A stretch of 64,000 nt of DNA, from the NCBI RefSeq assembly GCF_013394775.1, contig NZ_JABXYT010000001.1, positions 386,501-450,500 of the forward strand, read 5' to 3'. Positions 15,708-23,313 of this stretch are shown in pieces. Every line of letters begins with the position of its first letter. Position 1 is the stretch's first letter. The notes beneath the pieces are model-generated. The model did no database searches and was not told the DNA's origin. It was given only the letters and a program-made list of their open reading frames with translations. Made by a program: the position numbers and the translations under genes. Source of the DNA: Oribacterium sp. oral taxon 102. GTDB lineage: Bacteria; Bacillota; Clostridia; Lachnospirales; Lachnospiraceae.

Positions 15708-16952
15708 TCACTGCCCAGTCTTTGCCCCGGACTCTGATTTAACAGGCTTTTTCAATGCGCTGTTAACTACTGATGAAAGCTCTTCAGGCTTATTATACTT
15801 TGCCTTGGCGTAGATGTCCATGGTAACCTTGCTGTTCTCGTGACCAGCCAGATACTGCACTGTTTTCGGATCTATTCCGGCATAAATCAGGTTGGTAATA
15901 TATGTGTGGCGTAGCTGATGAGGCGTCACCGTAAAGTCCAGGGAGTACACTATGTTCTCCCGGTTTACGCATTTCTGGCCAGGCTCAGGCTTAAACTTCT
16001 TCTTGATGGCCTGCCCGTTCACGTATTTATACAGCGTTCGCTCCTTTGTGCTGCGGACCTTAATATAGTTCCAGATCCGGACAAACTGAGAGTATGAAAG
16101 CGGCTGTCCGCGCCTGTCTGCAATCACATACTCAGAAATCGATTTTTCTTTTTCTTTTCTCAGGCAGTCAGCCAGATTCTCCGGAATCGGCACATCTCTT
16201 TTGGCTGCTGGAGTCTTCAAATCCGTTGAAACAACAGGCCTGTTCTTTTCAGAATGCCATGCCCTTCGGACTGAAATATACGGAGTATTTCCTTCAAGAT
16301 GGACACAATCCCATTGCAGCGCCAGTATCTCTTCCCGACGCAGCCCGGAATAGAGACCAATCATCACAAATACATAAGGCGGCAGATCTTTGATCGTATC
16401 CAGCAGCTGCTCGGCTTGCGCGTCGGTCAGAGCTTCTTTTTCTTTCTTCGGAATGCCTCCCTTGGCGTTGAGATTCTTGGCAGGATTGTCCTTGATCAGG
16501 TTGCTGTATTCGGCAGAGTAGAAAATGCTCTTAAAAAGCATATTGACCTTGTTGTACACATCCTCGGATCTCTTTGATACCGGTACCATTGCGAGCTTGA
16601 TGTCATCGGCCGTCACCTCAGACAGATACATCTCCCCGAGGGGTGCAATGATGTATTTTCTGACGGTCAATGTATAACCCCTGAGTGTGCTGGGCCTTAC
16701 ATGTGCTGCCTGCATTTCTAGCCATCTCTCACAATACTCGCTTACGGTAGGATTCGCCTTCCGAAATATCATATCTTCGATTTCTTTTCGAGCCTGAAGG
16801 ATCTTTCCGGCCAGTTCCTCTTCATTTTTTCCATAAATAGCAATTCTTTTCCCGTCAGAGTCATAGATAAACGCCCTGAGATAAAGATAATTCCCACGCT
16901 TCACCTTTGTAAATGCCGGAAGTGGTGTGGGATCAGCTTTCTTTTTTGCCAT
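15708..16952 (-). CDS. Tyrosine recombinase/integrase 1 (attachment-proximal)
   Basis: The 414-residue integrase has an N-terminal arm-binding region, a core-binding SAM-like domain (VSEYCERWLEMQAAHVRPSTL) and a complete catalytic domain: the first Arg in GLYSGLRREEI, HQLRHTYI, the second His in LAGHENSKVT and the nucleophile Tyr in MDIYAKA. It lies next to the rpsI attachment scar, so it is the likely enzyme for integration there. It is a clear paralogue of the gene at 17048-18295, in the same orientation. AGGAGG precedes the ATG. The two also share upstream sequence blocks. Confidence 0.93.
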   Translation of the reverse strand: MAKKKADPTPLPAFTKVKRGNYLYLRAFIYDSDGKRIAIYGKNEEELAGKILQARKEIEDMIFRKANPTVSEYCERWLEMQAAHVRPSTLRGYTLTVRKYIIAPLGEMYLSEVTADDIKLAMVPVSKRSEDVYNKVNMLFKSIFYSAEYSNLIKDNPAKNLNAKGGIPKKEKEALTDAQAEQLLDTIKDLPPYVFVMIGLYSGLRREEILALQWDCVHLEGNTPYISVRRAWHSEKNRPVVSTDLKTPAAKRDVPIPENLADCLRKEKEKSISEYVIADRRGQPLSYSQFVRIWNYIKVRSTKERTLYKYVNGQAIKKKFKPEPGQKCVNRENIVYSLDFTVTPHQLRHTYITNLIYAGIDPKTVQYLAGHENSKVTMDIYAKAKYNKPEELSSVVNSALKKPVKSESGAKTGQ

Positions 16953-16980
16953 ATGTCTTTCCTCCTTAGCCTATGGTGAT

Positions 16981-17022
16981 GCTATTTTCTCAAAAGAGAA
17001 AAACCAAATCCAGGATGTCACC
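16981..17022 (-). repeat. Shared leader block upstream of integrase 1
   Basis: On the minus strand this block reads GGTGACATCC, then TTGAGAAAAT and GC. The same order and spacing occur upstream of integrase 2 (18326-18370). There the first block overlaps the excisionase stop codon. This implies that the tandem integrase arose by duplication of a unit starting at the end of xis, or that the blocks are shared regulatory or recombinase-binding sequences. Confidence 0.5.
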
Positions 17023-17047
17023 CTTATGTATAGAAAAAGGACGAGGA

Positions 17048-18295
17048 TCACTCCCCGTCCTGATCTTTCTGTTTTATGTCTGTTGGCTTCTTCCACTGAT
17101 CAAAGGCTACTGTCAGCGCCTTGGCCAGTTCCTCTGGCTTGTTGTATTTCACCTTTGCGTAGATATCCATTGTGATCTTGCTCTTTTCGTGACCGGCGAG
17201 ATACTGGACCGTTTTAGGATCCACACCGGCGGCAATCAGGTTAGTGATATAGGTGTGACGCAACTGATGCGGCGTCACCTCAAAATCCAGAACATACTGA
17301 ACCTTCCCGTTATTCCTGGCCATTTCACCAAGCTGGGGGTAAAGCATATATTTCACATACTTTCCACCCACTTTTTTCTTGGCCTTCCTGGGCTTGGCTG
17401 TCCGGACAACGATGAACCGCCACAAGCTTCTGAACTCCGTATAAGTCAGAGGGCCTCCTTCTTTGTTGGCGACAACATACTCTGATGTCGATTTTTCTTT
17501 TGCCTCCCTCAGACAGTCCGCCAAACCTTTTGGTATAGCGATATCCCTTCTGGCTGCGGGAGTCTTAAGCTCTGTCATGATAACAGGACGGTTGCTTTCG
17601 GTATGCCATGCCCTGCGAACTTTAATATAAGGAGCATCCGTATCCAGAATCACACAATCCCATTGCAGCGCCAGTATCTCTTCCCGACGAAGCCCTGCAT
17701 ACAAGCCCAACATGACAAACACATAGGGCGGCAGATCGCGGATTGTCTTCAGCAGGAGCGCAACCTGCTCATCTGTCAGAGACTCCCGGTCCTTCTGCGG
17801 GATCCCGCCACCCTTTTGTGAGAGGAACCTCGTAGGATTATAGGTGATGATCTTGCTGTCTTCGGCAGAGTTAAAAATGCATTTAAGCAAGATGTTCACC
17901 GACTTAAATACTGAAGCGGATTTTTGTGAAACAGGAACCAGCGCCAGCTTTATATCATCAGCGGTGACATCTGTCATTCTCATATGGCCAAGCGGTTTTA
18001 TGATATGTAGATTCACTTTGGATGTATAATCGATCAGTGTGGTTGATCTTACATTTGCTGACTGCATCAGCAGCCATTTTTCACAATATTCTTTCACAGT
18101 GGGGGAACGAAGGCTGAACAGGTCATCTTCTGTTCGGTGTTCCGCCTCTTCATATTTCTGGCAAAGCTCATCAATGGTTTTTCCGTAAACGATGATCAGC
18201 TTCTTGTCAGCATTCATAGCGTAAGCTTTAAAATACTGATGCCCATTGATCGTCACAGTATTGTAGTTGAAGTAGGGAACTCTCTTCTTGGGCAT
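17048..18295 (-). CDS. Tyrosine recombinase/integrase 2
   Basis: The protein is 415 residues from ATG 18295, which has AGGAGG 8 nt upstream; an upstream in-frame start exists but lacks a ribosome binding site. It has the same architecture as integrase 1 and intact catalytic residues (GLYAGLRREEI, HQLRHTYI, LAGHEKSKIT, MDIYAKV). Most of the catalytic domain aligns without gaps to the neighbour (for example PKTVQYLAGHE in both), so the pair is a tandem duplication that has diverged. Both could be needed for strand exchange, or one could set a different target preference. The excisionase-like gene lies just upstream. Confidence 0.92.
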   Translation of the reverse strand: MPKKRVPYFNYNTVTINGHQYFKAYAMNADKKLIIVYGKTIDELCQKYEEAEHRTEDDLFSLRSPTVKEYCEKWLLMQSANVRSTTLIDYTSKVNLHIIKPLGHMRMTDVTADDIKLALVPVSQKSASVFKSVNILLKCIFNSAEDSKIITYNPTRFLSQKGGGIPQKDRESLTDEQVALLLKTIRDLPPYVFVMLGLYAGLRREEILALQWDCVILDTDAPYIKVRRAWHTESNRPVIMTELKTPAARRDIAIPKGLADCLREAKEKSTSEYVVANKEGGPLTYTEFRSLWRFIVVRTAKPRKAKKKVGGKYVKYMLYPQLGEMARNNGKVQYVLDFEVTPHQLRHTYITNLIAAGVDPKTVQYLAGHEKSKITMDIYAKVKYNKPEELAKALTVAFDQWKKPTDIKQKDQDGE

Positions 18296-18325
18296 ATCTA
18301 TAACCTCCTTGTCTGGCTGATTGTG

Positions 18326-18370
18326 GCTACATTTTCTCAAGACTCCAAACCTTATATCAAGGATGTCACC
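18326..18370 (-). repeat. Shared leader block upstream of integrase 2
   Basis: This second copy has GGTGACATCC and TTGAGAAAAT in the same order as at 16981-17022. The TGA inside the first block is the stop codon of the excisionase gene. Confidence 0.5.
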
Positions 18371-18605
18371 TTCGTGCCGGAACTCTCGGAGTTCTGAAGG
18401 TCATGCCTGTATTGACTTCCCTTGGCTTTGCTCTGTGCGTTGACCGGGCTATGAATTCCTGAAGGCTTTGTTCCGTAAAGTAAACGCAGCCGTTCTCGAC
18501 ATATTGAACGAAGGAAACCTGGCCGTTTGTCCTCGCAGCATCCAGCGTGTCAATGCTAATGCCGAGGAGTTTCGCCGCCTCCTTCCTCGTAAGCAGTTTT
18601 TCCAT
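18366..18605 (-). CDS. xis: Excisionase-like MerR/HTH protein
   Basis: From ATG 18605 (GGAGG upstream) the protein has 79 residues. LTRKEAAKLLGISIDTLDAARTNGQVSFVQYVENG is a helix-turn-helix with wing typical of the excisionase DNA-binding family (helix_turn_helix_17). Its place directly before the integrases supports a recombination directionality role. A transcriptional regulator of the integrases is the alternative. Confidence 0.8.
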   Translation of the reverse strand: MEKLLTRKEAAKLLGISIDTLDAARTNGQVSFVQYVENGCVYFTEQSLQEFIARSTHRAKPREVNTGMTFRTPRVPARR

Positions 18606-18692
18606 TATGATTGGCACCTCCATTTGTTTATGTATCCGGGGGATGCTGCTTTTGCATCCCCCTTCAGAAAGGAGAGAAAGGAAAGAAAACAA

Positions 18693-19112
18693 TTATGGAG
18701 CATCGACACACTCCGGAATCGGCATACCTAGGCTTTCCATCGCCGCGTCTTCAACCGCCGACATCTGATCTTTACTGATCTTCCCGAGATACTTCAGGAT
18801 CCTCAGCTTATCTATCGCATGGATCTGTTCTAAGCAGACCATTGACTCTGTGCTCAAGCCTCTCACATTATTCAGAAGAACATGTGTTTGTTGTTCTGTT
18901 TTCTTCAGTTGTGAAGTGATCGGAGCAATGGTAATCAGCGTACTGAAAAAGTTGCCGATATCGTTGGAGAGGACTAAAACCGGACGGACGCCCCCTTGTT
19001 CCGACCCTTTGAAGGGATTCAGGTTTGCTAGGTAAATATCGCCGCGATGGTAGATCCAGTTCTTCACGGTTCCGGGCTGGCGATAAGGCTTTTCTCTATA
19101 CGCATATCTCAT
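18693..19112 (-). CDS. PemK/MazF-family toxin-like endoribonuclease
   Basis: The 139-residue protein carries the MazF fold signature: RGDIYLANLNPFKGSEQGGVRPVLVLSND, then TLITIAPITSQLKK and the C-terminal STESMVCLEQIHAIDK. MazF enzymes cut RNA at short sequences. No canonical MazE-type antitoxin lies beside it; the neighbours are the excisionase (downstream) and a ParB-like gene (upstream, 14 nt away). In ICEs such solitary MazF-like genes may stabilise the element or regulate it. AGGAGG precedes the ATG. Confidence 0.85.
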   Translation of the reverse strand: MRYAYREKPYRQPGTVKNWIYHRGDIYLANLNPFKGSEQGGVRPVLVLSNDIGNFFSTLITIAPITSQLKKTEQQTHVLLNNVRGLSTESMVCLEQIHAIDKLRILKYLGKISKDQMSAVEDAAMESLGMPIPECVDAP

Positions 19113-19126
19113 CTGGATCTTCCTCC

Positions 19127-19912
19127 TCAGAACTTCATCGGCAGCGCAGCCTTTTTACTGGCCCCGTTGTAGATCAGCAGCACCTGGTACAGATACTTCT
19201 TATAGCCGGGCAGGTTGTCGCCCATCGCTTTCCCATCGCGATAGATCTTCAGGGGATCTACGGAACGGAAGCGCTTTACAGCGCGTTTCGGATCGAACTC
19301 TCCGCGATAGAGATCCACGAACCTGCAGACGCCGGTTACGGTCTCAGCTCTCAGAGAATCCGGATCACCATCCCAACCGTCCAGGATCATCTTCATGGCC
19401 ATCTGATACTTTTCGAGTCCGAGCTTTCGGAACTCAGTAAGGGCGGCAGCGATGCAGGCAATACGCTTTCTGCCTTTATGCTGGCCATAATCGACCTTAA
19501 GCCCGATCTCTTCATTGGCTTTCAAGAAATTTACCGCTTCCGGATCTCCGGCAAAAACCATAGCTCTCAATTTCATTCCAATGCTGGGCGGGACTCCGAA
19601 GCCGGTTTGGTTCGCAAAGAGCTTTGCTTCTTCCTGCTCTGTGAGATCCGAATACACCTTGCATCGGATCGGAAGCTCCGCGCCGCTGTTGTGATCTACT
19701 CTGGCGGCTACAATGTGCTGACCGTCGAATACGACGTAGTGGCCGTCCCGCAGGCTGACCTTCGGTTCATTAGCAATTCTCTCGTCAAAGGAATGTGAGA
19801 TCCGTTTGACTCTCTCAGGATTCAGGCCCCTCTGGTATGTATTGCGAGGAATCTCCAGAAGAGCGCTGCTGACCATCTGTTCCTTATATGGTCTGATAAT
19901 TGTTTCAGGCAT
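19127..19912 (-). CDS. ParB-like / DUF6551 family protein
   Basis: This 261-residue protein starts with a ParB N-terminal-like segment (IPRNTYQRGLNPERVKRISHSFDERIANEPKVSLRDGHYVVFDGQHIVAAR). The DGQHIVAA motif corresponds to the GExRxxA box region of ParB/Srx folds. The rest is helical and unlike chromosomal ParB. It may act in partition, regulation or nicking of the ICE. AGGAGG lies upstream of the ATG. The gene is preceded by a 515-nt stretch without genes that is full of hairpins. Confidence 0.75.
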   Translation of the reverse strand: MPETIIRPYKEQMVSSALLEIPRNTYQRGLNPERVKRISHSFDERIANEPKVSLRDGHYVVFDGQHIVAARVDHNSGAELPIRCKVYSDLTEQEEAKLFANQTGFGVPPSIGMKLRAMVFAGDPEAVNFLKANEEIGLKVDYGQHKGRKRIACIAAALTEFRKLGLEKYQMAMKMILDGWDGDPDSLRAETVTGVCRFVDLYRGEFDPKRAVKRFRSVDPLKIYRDGKAMGDNLPGYKKYLYQVLLIYNGASKKAALPMKF

Positions 19913-19940
19913 TTCATGTTCCTCCTTGTCTGATATGTAC

Positions 19941-20344
19941 GGGACAGGCCCTTGCCTGTCCCACTCAAAACGTCCTCAAGCTGGGGACGATTATTTCATT
20001 TATGATCTTTCCGTATTTGTCCTCGACACCCCCGGAAACACAGGCGCTTTGCCTGCCTGGGAAATCTATCAGGCGTCCGGCAGCTTACCGGATCCATGGG
20101 CCGTTTTACCCCTCCGTGGTTCTCACCGAGCCGTCCTTCGACGGAAGTCTCATTATGCTGTGATGGATCTTCGCCGTAATCCGGGAGCTGTCCGGTTCTT
20201 ACAGGCCAGTTGCCGCTCTGGTCTTTCGACCGTCCTCGCGTTGGCTGCTGATGTGGCTCTTCATCACAGGTTCGTACCTGATGAATGTCTATTCAGTTGT
20301 CAAGGTGCTTCGTTTTCTTTTTCGTGTAACAACTCGGTTGTTAC
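19941..20344 (-). ncRNA. Candidate large structured RNA upstream of the ParB-like gene
   Basis: This intergenic region has no convincing frame but many perfect short helices: 19941-19949/19954-19962 (9 bp), 20041-20045/20051-20055, 20076-20080/20088-20092, 20131-20135/20140-20144, 20220-20223/20228-20231, 20262-20271/20276-20283 (one bulge) and 20326-20333/20337-20344 (8 bp). Read on the minus strand the 20220 hairpin has a GAAA tetraloop. A further hairpin at 20390-20408 lies toward the XRE gene. The direction matches the flanking genes. Size and density recall large ornate RNAs of mobile elements (GOLLD, ROOL), but I cannot assign a class. It could instead be a long leader or a replication/transfer origin. 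Confidence 0.55.
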
Positions 20345-20427
20345 GAGTCATATTTTAGAGGAGAAAAAGCTGTTTGCCGTGGGCCTGGCAGGGCTATTGA
20401 GTAGCCCTCGTAGGGCCATTTTTCACT

Positions 20428-20715
20428 TTAGAGGCCCTGAGTTATCATCGTCAGTTGAGTGATTATCGAAAGGAGCTGTGTTCTAGTAAACTCTTTGTCG
20501 ATGCTTTTCCCCATCAGCAGATAATCGGTGCTGACCTGAAGCGCTACAGACAGCAACGGAAGCAGATCAATGGAGCAGGCAGTAACGCCACGCTCAATCC
20601 TGCTGATGTGCTGTTTTTCAACACCGACCATCTCTGCCAGTTCTTCCTGAGTCATCTCCTTCTGTTTTCTGCATTCCTGGAGCCGCCTGCCGAATTCCAC
20701 CGGGTTATAGTACAT
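20428..20715 (-). CDS. XRE-family regulator
   Basis: From ATG 20715 (GGAAAGGA upstream) the 95-residue protein is a compact Cro/C1 helix-turn-helix (RLQECRKQKEMTQEELAEMVGVEKQHISRIERG) with a dimerisation helix (LLPLLSVALQVSTDYLLMG). It probably controls the ICE regulatory region. Nested inverted repeats at 20817-20856 lie about 100 nt upstream and could be its operator. The hairpin-rich region 19941-20344 is immediately downstream. Confidence 0.85.
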   Translation of the reverse strand: MYYNPVEFGRRLQECRKQKEMTQEELAEMVGVEKQHISRIERGVTACSIDLLPLLSVALQVSTDYLLMGKSIDKEFTRTQLLSIITQLTMITQGL

Positions 20716-20816
20716 ATCTTTGTCCTTTCCGCCTGCTGCGGAGAGCAGAAGATACATTGCCAGGATCCGGACCGCCCTTAGCTGCCTGAAAAGGGTGCAC
20801 TAAAGAAAGGGTACCG

Positions 20817-20856
20817 ATGCCAATTTTTGAAAATGATCTTTCAAAACCGCTGGCAT
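20817..20856. promoter_or_regulatory. Nested palindrome, candidate XRE operator
   Basis: TTTTGAAA (20825-20832) and TTTCAAAA (20839-20846) form a perfect inverted repeat inside an outer pair ATGCCA (20817-20822) / TGGCAT (20851-20856). It lies upstream of the XRE gene. The surrounding stretch 20716-21132 holds no convincing gene: a 142-codon plus-strand frame there has no family resemblance and no coherent start. Confidence 0.45.
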
Positions 20857-20929
20857 ATGTATCCTCAGCCCTTAATGCATGTCAGGCTTTCGATATTTTG
20901 TTTGTGTGTATTTGCCGGGGAACTTGGAG

Positions 20930-21002
20930 AAAAGAAAATGAGGCCCCCGGCAGGAAGGAGTCCCAATCAAAAGATATGGTTATCCCTTCCGTGCCGGAGG
21001 CC
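20930..21002 (-). terminator. Long hairpin with T-rich tail, candidate terminator
   Basis: Positions 20942-20958 pair with 20985-21002 (about 17 bp, one bulge and one mismatch) around a 26-nt loop, followed on the minus strand by TCATTTTCTTTT. It would end transcription from the zinc-ribbon/LexA side before the XRE gene, or act as a structured RNA. Confidence 0.5.
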
Positions 21003-21132
21003 TCTCAAGTAGTGTCTGGCTTAACCTTCCGGTTTATATATCTCGGTATTGACCTGGAGAAGGACTTATGCAGTCTGTTTCATCTCAGCCTTTCCGTCGG
21101 ATGCCGCTTAATTGTATGTTCAGAAACGCAGT

Positions 21133-21339
21133 TCAGATTTTTACTGTTTCCTGTCCTTTCGGGGCGTAAACATCGATCCGGTTGTGGCGACGCCCCATCA
21201 CCTTACGAACCGATACTGCAAGACAGCGCTTGCATTCAACCTTGATCATGCCTTCTGCATTTTTGAATCCAATCAGCTGGGTACCGCAATTTGGGCAGTA
21301 CCAGGAGAATGGATACCAGGTATCCTTGCATTCATCCAC
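21133..21339 (-). CDS. Small zinc-ribbon protein
   Basis: The 68-residue protein has two CxxC pairs, CPNCG and CKRC, in a zinc-ribbon arrangement. It resembles small zinc-binding proteins often found in Clostridial ICEs. It forms a short minus-strand run with the next zinc-ribbon gene and lexA. A nucleic-acid-binding or regulatory role is possible; nothing more specific is visible. Confidence 0.6.
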   Translation of the reverse strand: MDECKDTWYPFSWYCPNCGTQLIGFKNAEGMIKVECKRCLAVSVRKVMGRRHNRIDVYAPKGQETVKI

Positions 21340-21363
21340 TTCTGATCCTCTCTTTCTCTGATG

Positions 21364-21573
21364 TCAGATGCCTACCGCAAGACGGTCTAAATTCTTATTG
21401 TCGCTGCGGCTCTGCGTTTTCAGAATGAGCGGTATCAGAACGGTTTGCCTATGTTCCATGCTCTGTGTGACATTTCCACATTTCTCGCATTCCATCCACC
21501 CGTCCGTCTCTTCCAGATACAGACCGCGGTTCACTGTGCCACATATCGGACAGCGTAAGTCGTATGACTTCAT
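21364..21573 (-). CDS. Small zinc-ribbon protein
   Basis: This 69-residue protein opens with CPICG and CEKCG, forming one zinc ribbon, followed by a basic tail. It is distinct from the neighbour at 21133 but may have arisen from a similar module. It lies between lexA and that gene on the same strand. Function is unknown. Confidence 0.58.
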   Translation of the reverse strand: MKSYDLRCPICGTVNRGLYLEETDGWMECEKCGNVTQSMEHRQTVLIPLILKTQSRSDNKNLDRLAVGI

Positions 21574-21628
21574 GGGTCAACCCCTCCCTTCGGATTGCCT
21601 GAATATCAGGCAGATTGAACGTCGCAGC

Positions 21629-22249
21629 TTAAAGCGCCTTGATAACATGCTGTGCAATTCCCTGGACAGTGAGTTCCTTCACCAGGATCTGTTTGTTGGG
21701 ATACCTTTCCTGGTTCTGATACAGCAGGATCACGGAGTGGGAATCCGGATCAAGTCCGCCGTATTTCTTCAGTGTATTGGAGCCTGTTTCGTCCAGTGCA
21801 ACAACGATGTCACCTATCATTGCTTCCGGCTGCTTTCTGATAACGACCAGATCCCCGTCTTCAATGCCCGCATCCACCATGGAATCGCCTGTCGCCTTCA
21901 GAATGTAGAATTCACCTTTCCCGAAAAGGGACACGGGAAGGCTTACATACTCCTGAATGTTCTCTTCTTCCTCTTCCGGGGTTCCGCAGGGGATAGCCCC
22001 TACGACCGGTGCCGGAACAGTGCTTTCCGAGAACTTGCTGATCATCCGCGTTGTGATGGTTCGAGACGCACCATCGTAACGCAGCATACCGAGATCATTC
22101 ATGGCAACCAGGTAGCGATAGGAGGTTGTCTTGGCAATCCCGACACCCTTGGCGATCTCATTCACCGAAGGGGCAGTATGCCTCTCGCTATAGTACTGAT
22201 CAACGTACGCGCTGATTTCATTCATCAGCTGCTGGCTTTTGGATCTCAT
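21629..22249 (-). CDS. lexA: LexA-like SOS repressor
   Basis: The 206-residue protein has an N-terminal winged helix (SVNEIAKGVGIAKTTSYRYLVAMNDLGMLRYD) and a C-terminal S24 peptidase domain. The self-cleavage site region is VVGAIPCGTP (Cys-Gly instead of the usual Ala-Gly), the catalytic Ser is in ATGDSMVDAGIEDGDLVVI, and the Lys is in VALDETGSNTLKKYG. It should repress target genes until RecA* promotes autocleavage. This would link ICE functions to DNA damage. A good promoter and a GAAC/GTTC palindrome precede it, suggesting autoregulation. Being on the ICE, it is probably additional to the host lexA. Confidence 0.88.
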   Translation of the reverse strand: MRSKSQQLMNEISAYVDQYYSERHTAPSVNEIAKGVGIAKTTSYRYLVAMNDLGMLRYDGASRTITTRMISKFSESTVPAPVVGAIPCGTPEEEEENIQEYVSLPVSLFGKGEFYILKATGDSMVDAGIEDGDLVVIRKQPEAMIGDIVVALDETGSNTLKKYGGLDPDSHSVILLYQNQERYPNKQILVKELTVQGIAQHVIKAL

Positions 22250-22278
22250 GGCGGTATTCCTTTCATCGAGCCTATCGA

Positions 22279-22330
22279 GAACGGTTTGTTCCAGATAAGG
22301 CTATTATACTCAGGATTCCGAAGATTGCAA
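22279..22330 (-). promoter_or_regulatory. lexA promoter with candidate operator
   Basis: On the minus strand TTGCAA (22330-22325) and TATAAT (22308-22303) are separated by 16 nt. GAAC-5-GTTC (22279-22291) lies at the expected transcription start. The classical Bacillus box has a 4-nt spacer, so this is a variant or a different operator. A perfect 10-bp inverted repeat (TGCGTTGACG / CGTCAACGCA) lies further upstream near 22370. Confidence 0.6.
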
Positions 22331-22473
22331 TAGGTTCAGAGGCAGTTTTTGCTCCAGATACGTGCGTTGACGGTTGCAGGCGTCAACGCAAAAAGAGACC
22401 TTGGAATATAATGCACCAAAGCCTCTTATGCTACATTACTCTCTTTATTTTGCTCGTCTTGATAATCTGGAAT

Positions 22474-22995
22474 TTATAACTCTATCAGTCCTTCTGAAAG
22501 GATCATTTCGAGGACTCTCGCCTCTCGTTCTAACATTACCGGATCCTTCGGTCCGTGGTCTTTGGTTCGGTTGCAGAGTATGGCTGTTTCAGGCATAACA
22601 TATTCCAGAGTAAACGACTCGTCTGATTCGTAGTCATCCAGTTTCTGTGGCCTGATACCCTCTTCCGTGTCGCACAAGTAATAATAATTGTCTTGCATGA
22701 AATACTCGTCATCTTTCACCGTGCTCTTCTGGATCCGGTGGACATACCCATATTCGCTTATAGAATCTGGGATCACGATTAAGCCTGCTTCCTCGGCTGT
22801 CTCCCTGATCAGCGCATCAACGGTACTTTCCCCGGGTTCGATTCCCCCGCCTGGGAATTTGTAGTAGTCATACTTCAGACTGTGGATCATGGCGATCTTA
22901 CCGCTTCTGATAATGATACTTCTGGCAGAATCCCGTGCAAAAAAATGTGTACATCCACCATAATCCTTTTTATCCATTTCAAACAGTAGTCTCAT
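22474..22995 (-). CDS. Nudix hydrolase
   Basis: The Nudix box GGGIEPGESTVDALIRETAEEAGL is complete (GX5EX7REUXEEXGU), so the 173-residue enzyme should hydrolyse a nucleoside diphosphate linked to another moiety. The N-terminus (RSIIIRSGKIAMIHSLKYDYYKFPGG) is standard for the fold. It is the first of two Nudix genes in this cargo cluster; the substrate cannot be read from the sequence. Confidence 0.88.
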   Translation of the reverse strand: MRLLFEMDKKDYGGCTHFFARDSARSIIIRSGKIAMIHSLKYDYYKFPGGGIEPGESTVDALIRETAEEAGLIVIPDSISEYGYVHRIQKSTVKDDEYFMQDNYYYLCDTEEGIRPQKLDDYESDESFTLEYVMPETAILCNRTKDHGPKDPVMLEREARVLEMILSEGLIEL

Positions 22996-23021
22996 TTACT
23001 TATAGCTCCGCAAAAGAGTAT

Positions 23022-23246
23022 TTACTGCTGTGCAGTTTCATAATCAACGATCACTTTTTTACAATCCGGGCAATGATAAGCAGAACAAGTAGGTCTTGTC
23101 CAATTATGAGAACTCAATATGATTTCTTCACTACCTGCTATGTCAGGGGTAAACCAGTTCTTATGTGCTTTGGTTGTGAAGAAAATCTGACGGGCACTCT
23201 GAACTACACCACTTGTCATTTCGTTACCACAATAAGGGCATTTCAT
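23022..23246 (-). CDS. DUF6487-like small zinc-ribbon protein
   Basis: The 74-residue protein begins MKCPYCGNEMTSGVVQSARQ and ends with CPDCKKVIVDY, giving two CxxC pairs around a short aromatic domain, the pattern of DUF6487. These are stand-alone cargo-type proteins of unknown function in Clostridia. It lies 26 nt from the Nudix gene. Confidence 0.68.
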   Translation of the reverse strand: MKCPYCGNEMTSGVVQSARQIFFTTKAHKNWFTPDIAGSEEIILSSHNWTRPTCSAYHCPDCKKVIVDYETAQQ

Positions 23247-23313
23247 ACAACCACTCTCCTTCGCCAGCTATCGATTTATCGCTCAGTCACGGATGCTCCA
23301 AAGATAGAAAGCA

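Noticed and set aside
19913..20427. ORF-less group II intron
   Set aside because: I found neither a GTGYG-type 5' end nor a recognisable domain V at the expected place.
20817..21245. A 142-codon plus-strand frame in the gap upstream of the XRE gene
   Set aside because: Its composition is incoherent, it overlaps a zinc-ribbon gene in the other direction, and the region is better explained by inverted repeats and a terminator.
22365..22400. Perfect 10-bp inverted repeat near lexA considered as a terminator
   Set aside because: The T-run lies on the wrong side for either direction, so an operator is more likely and a terminator was not called.
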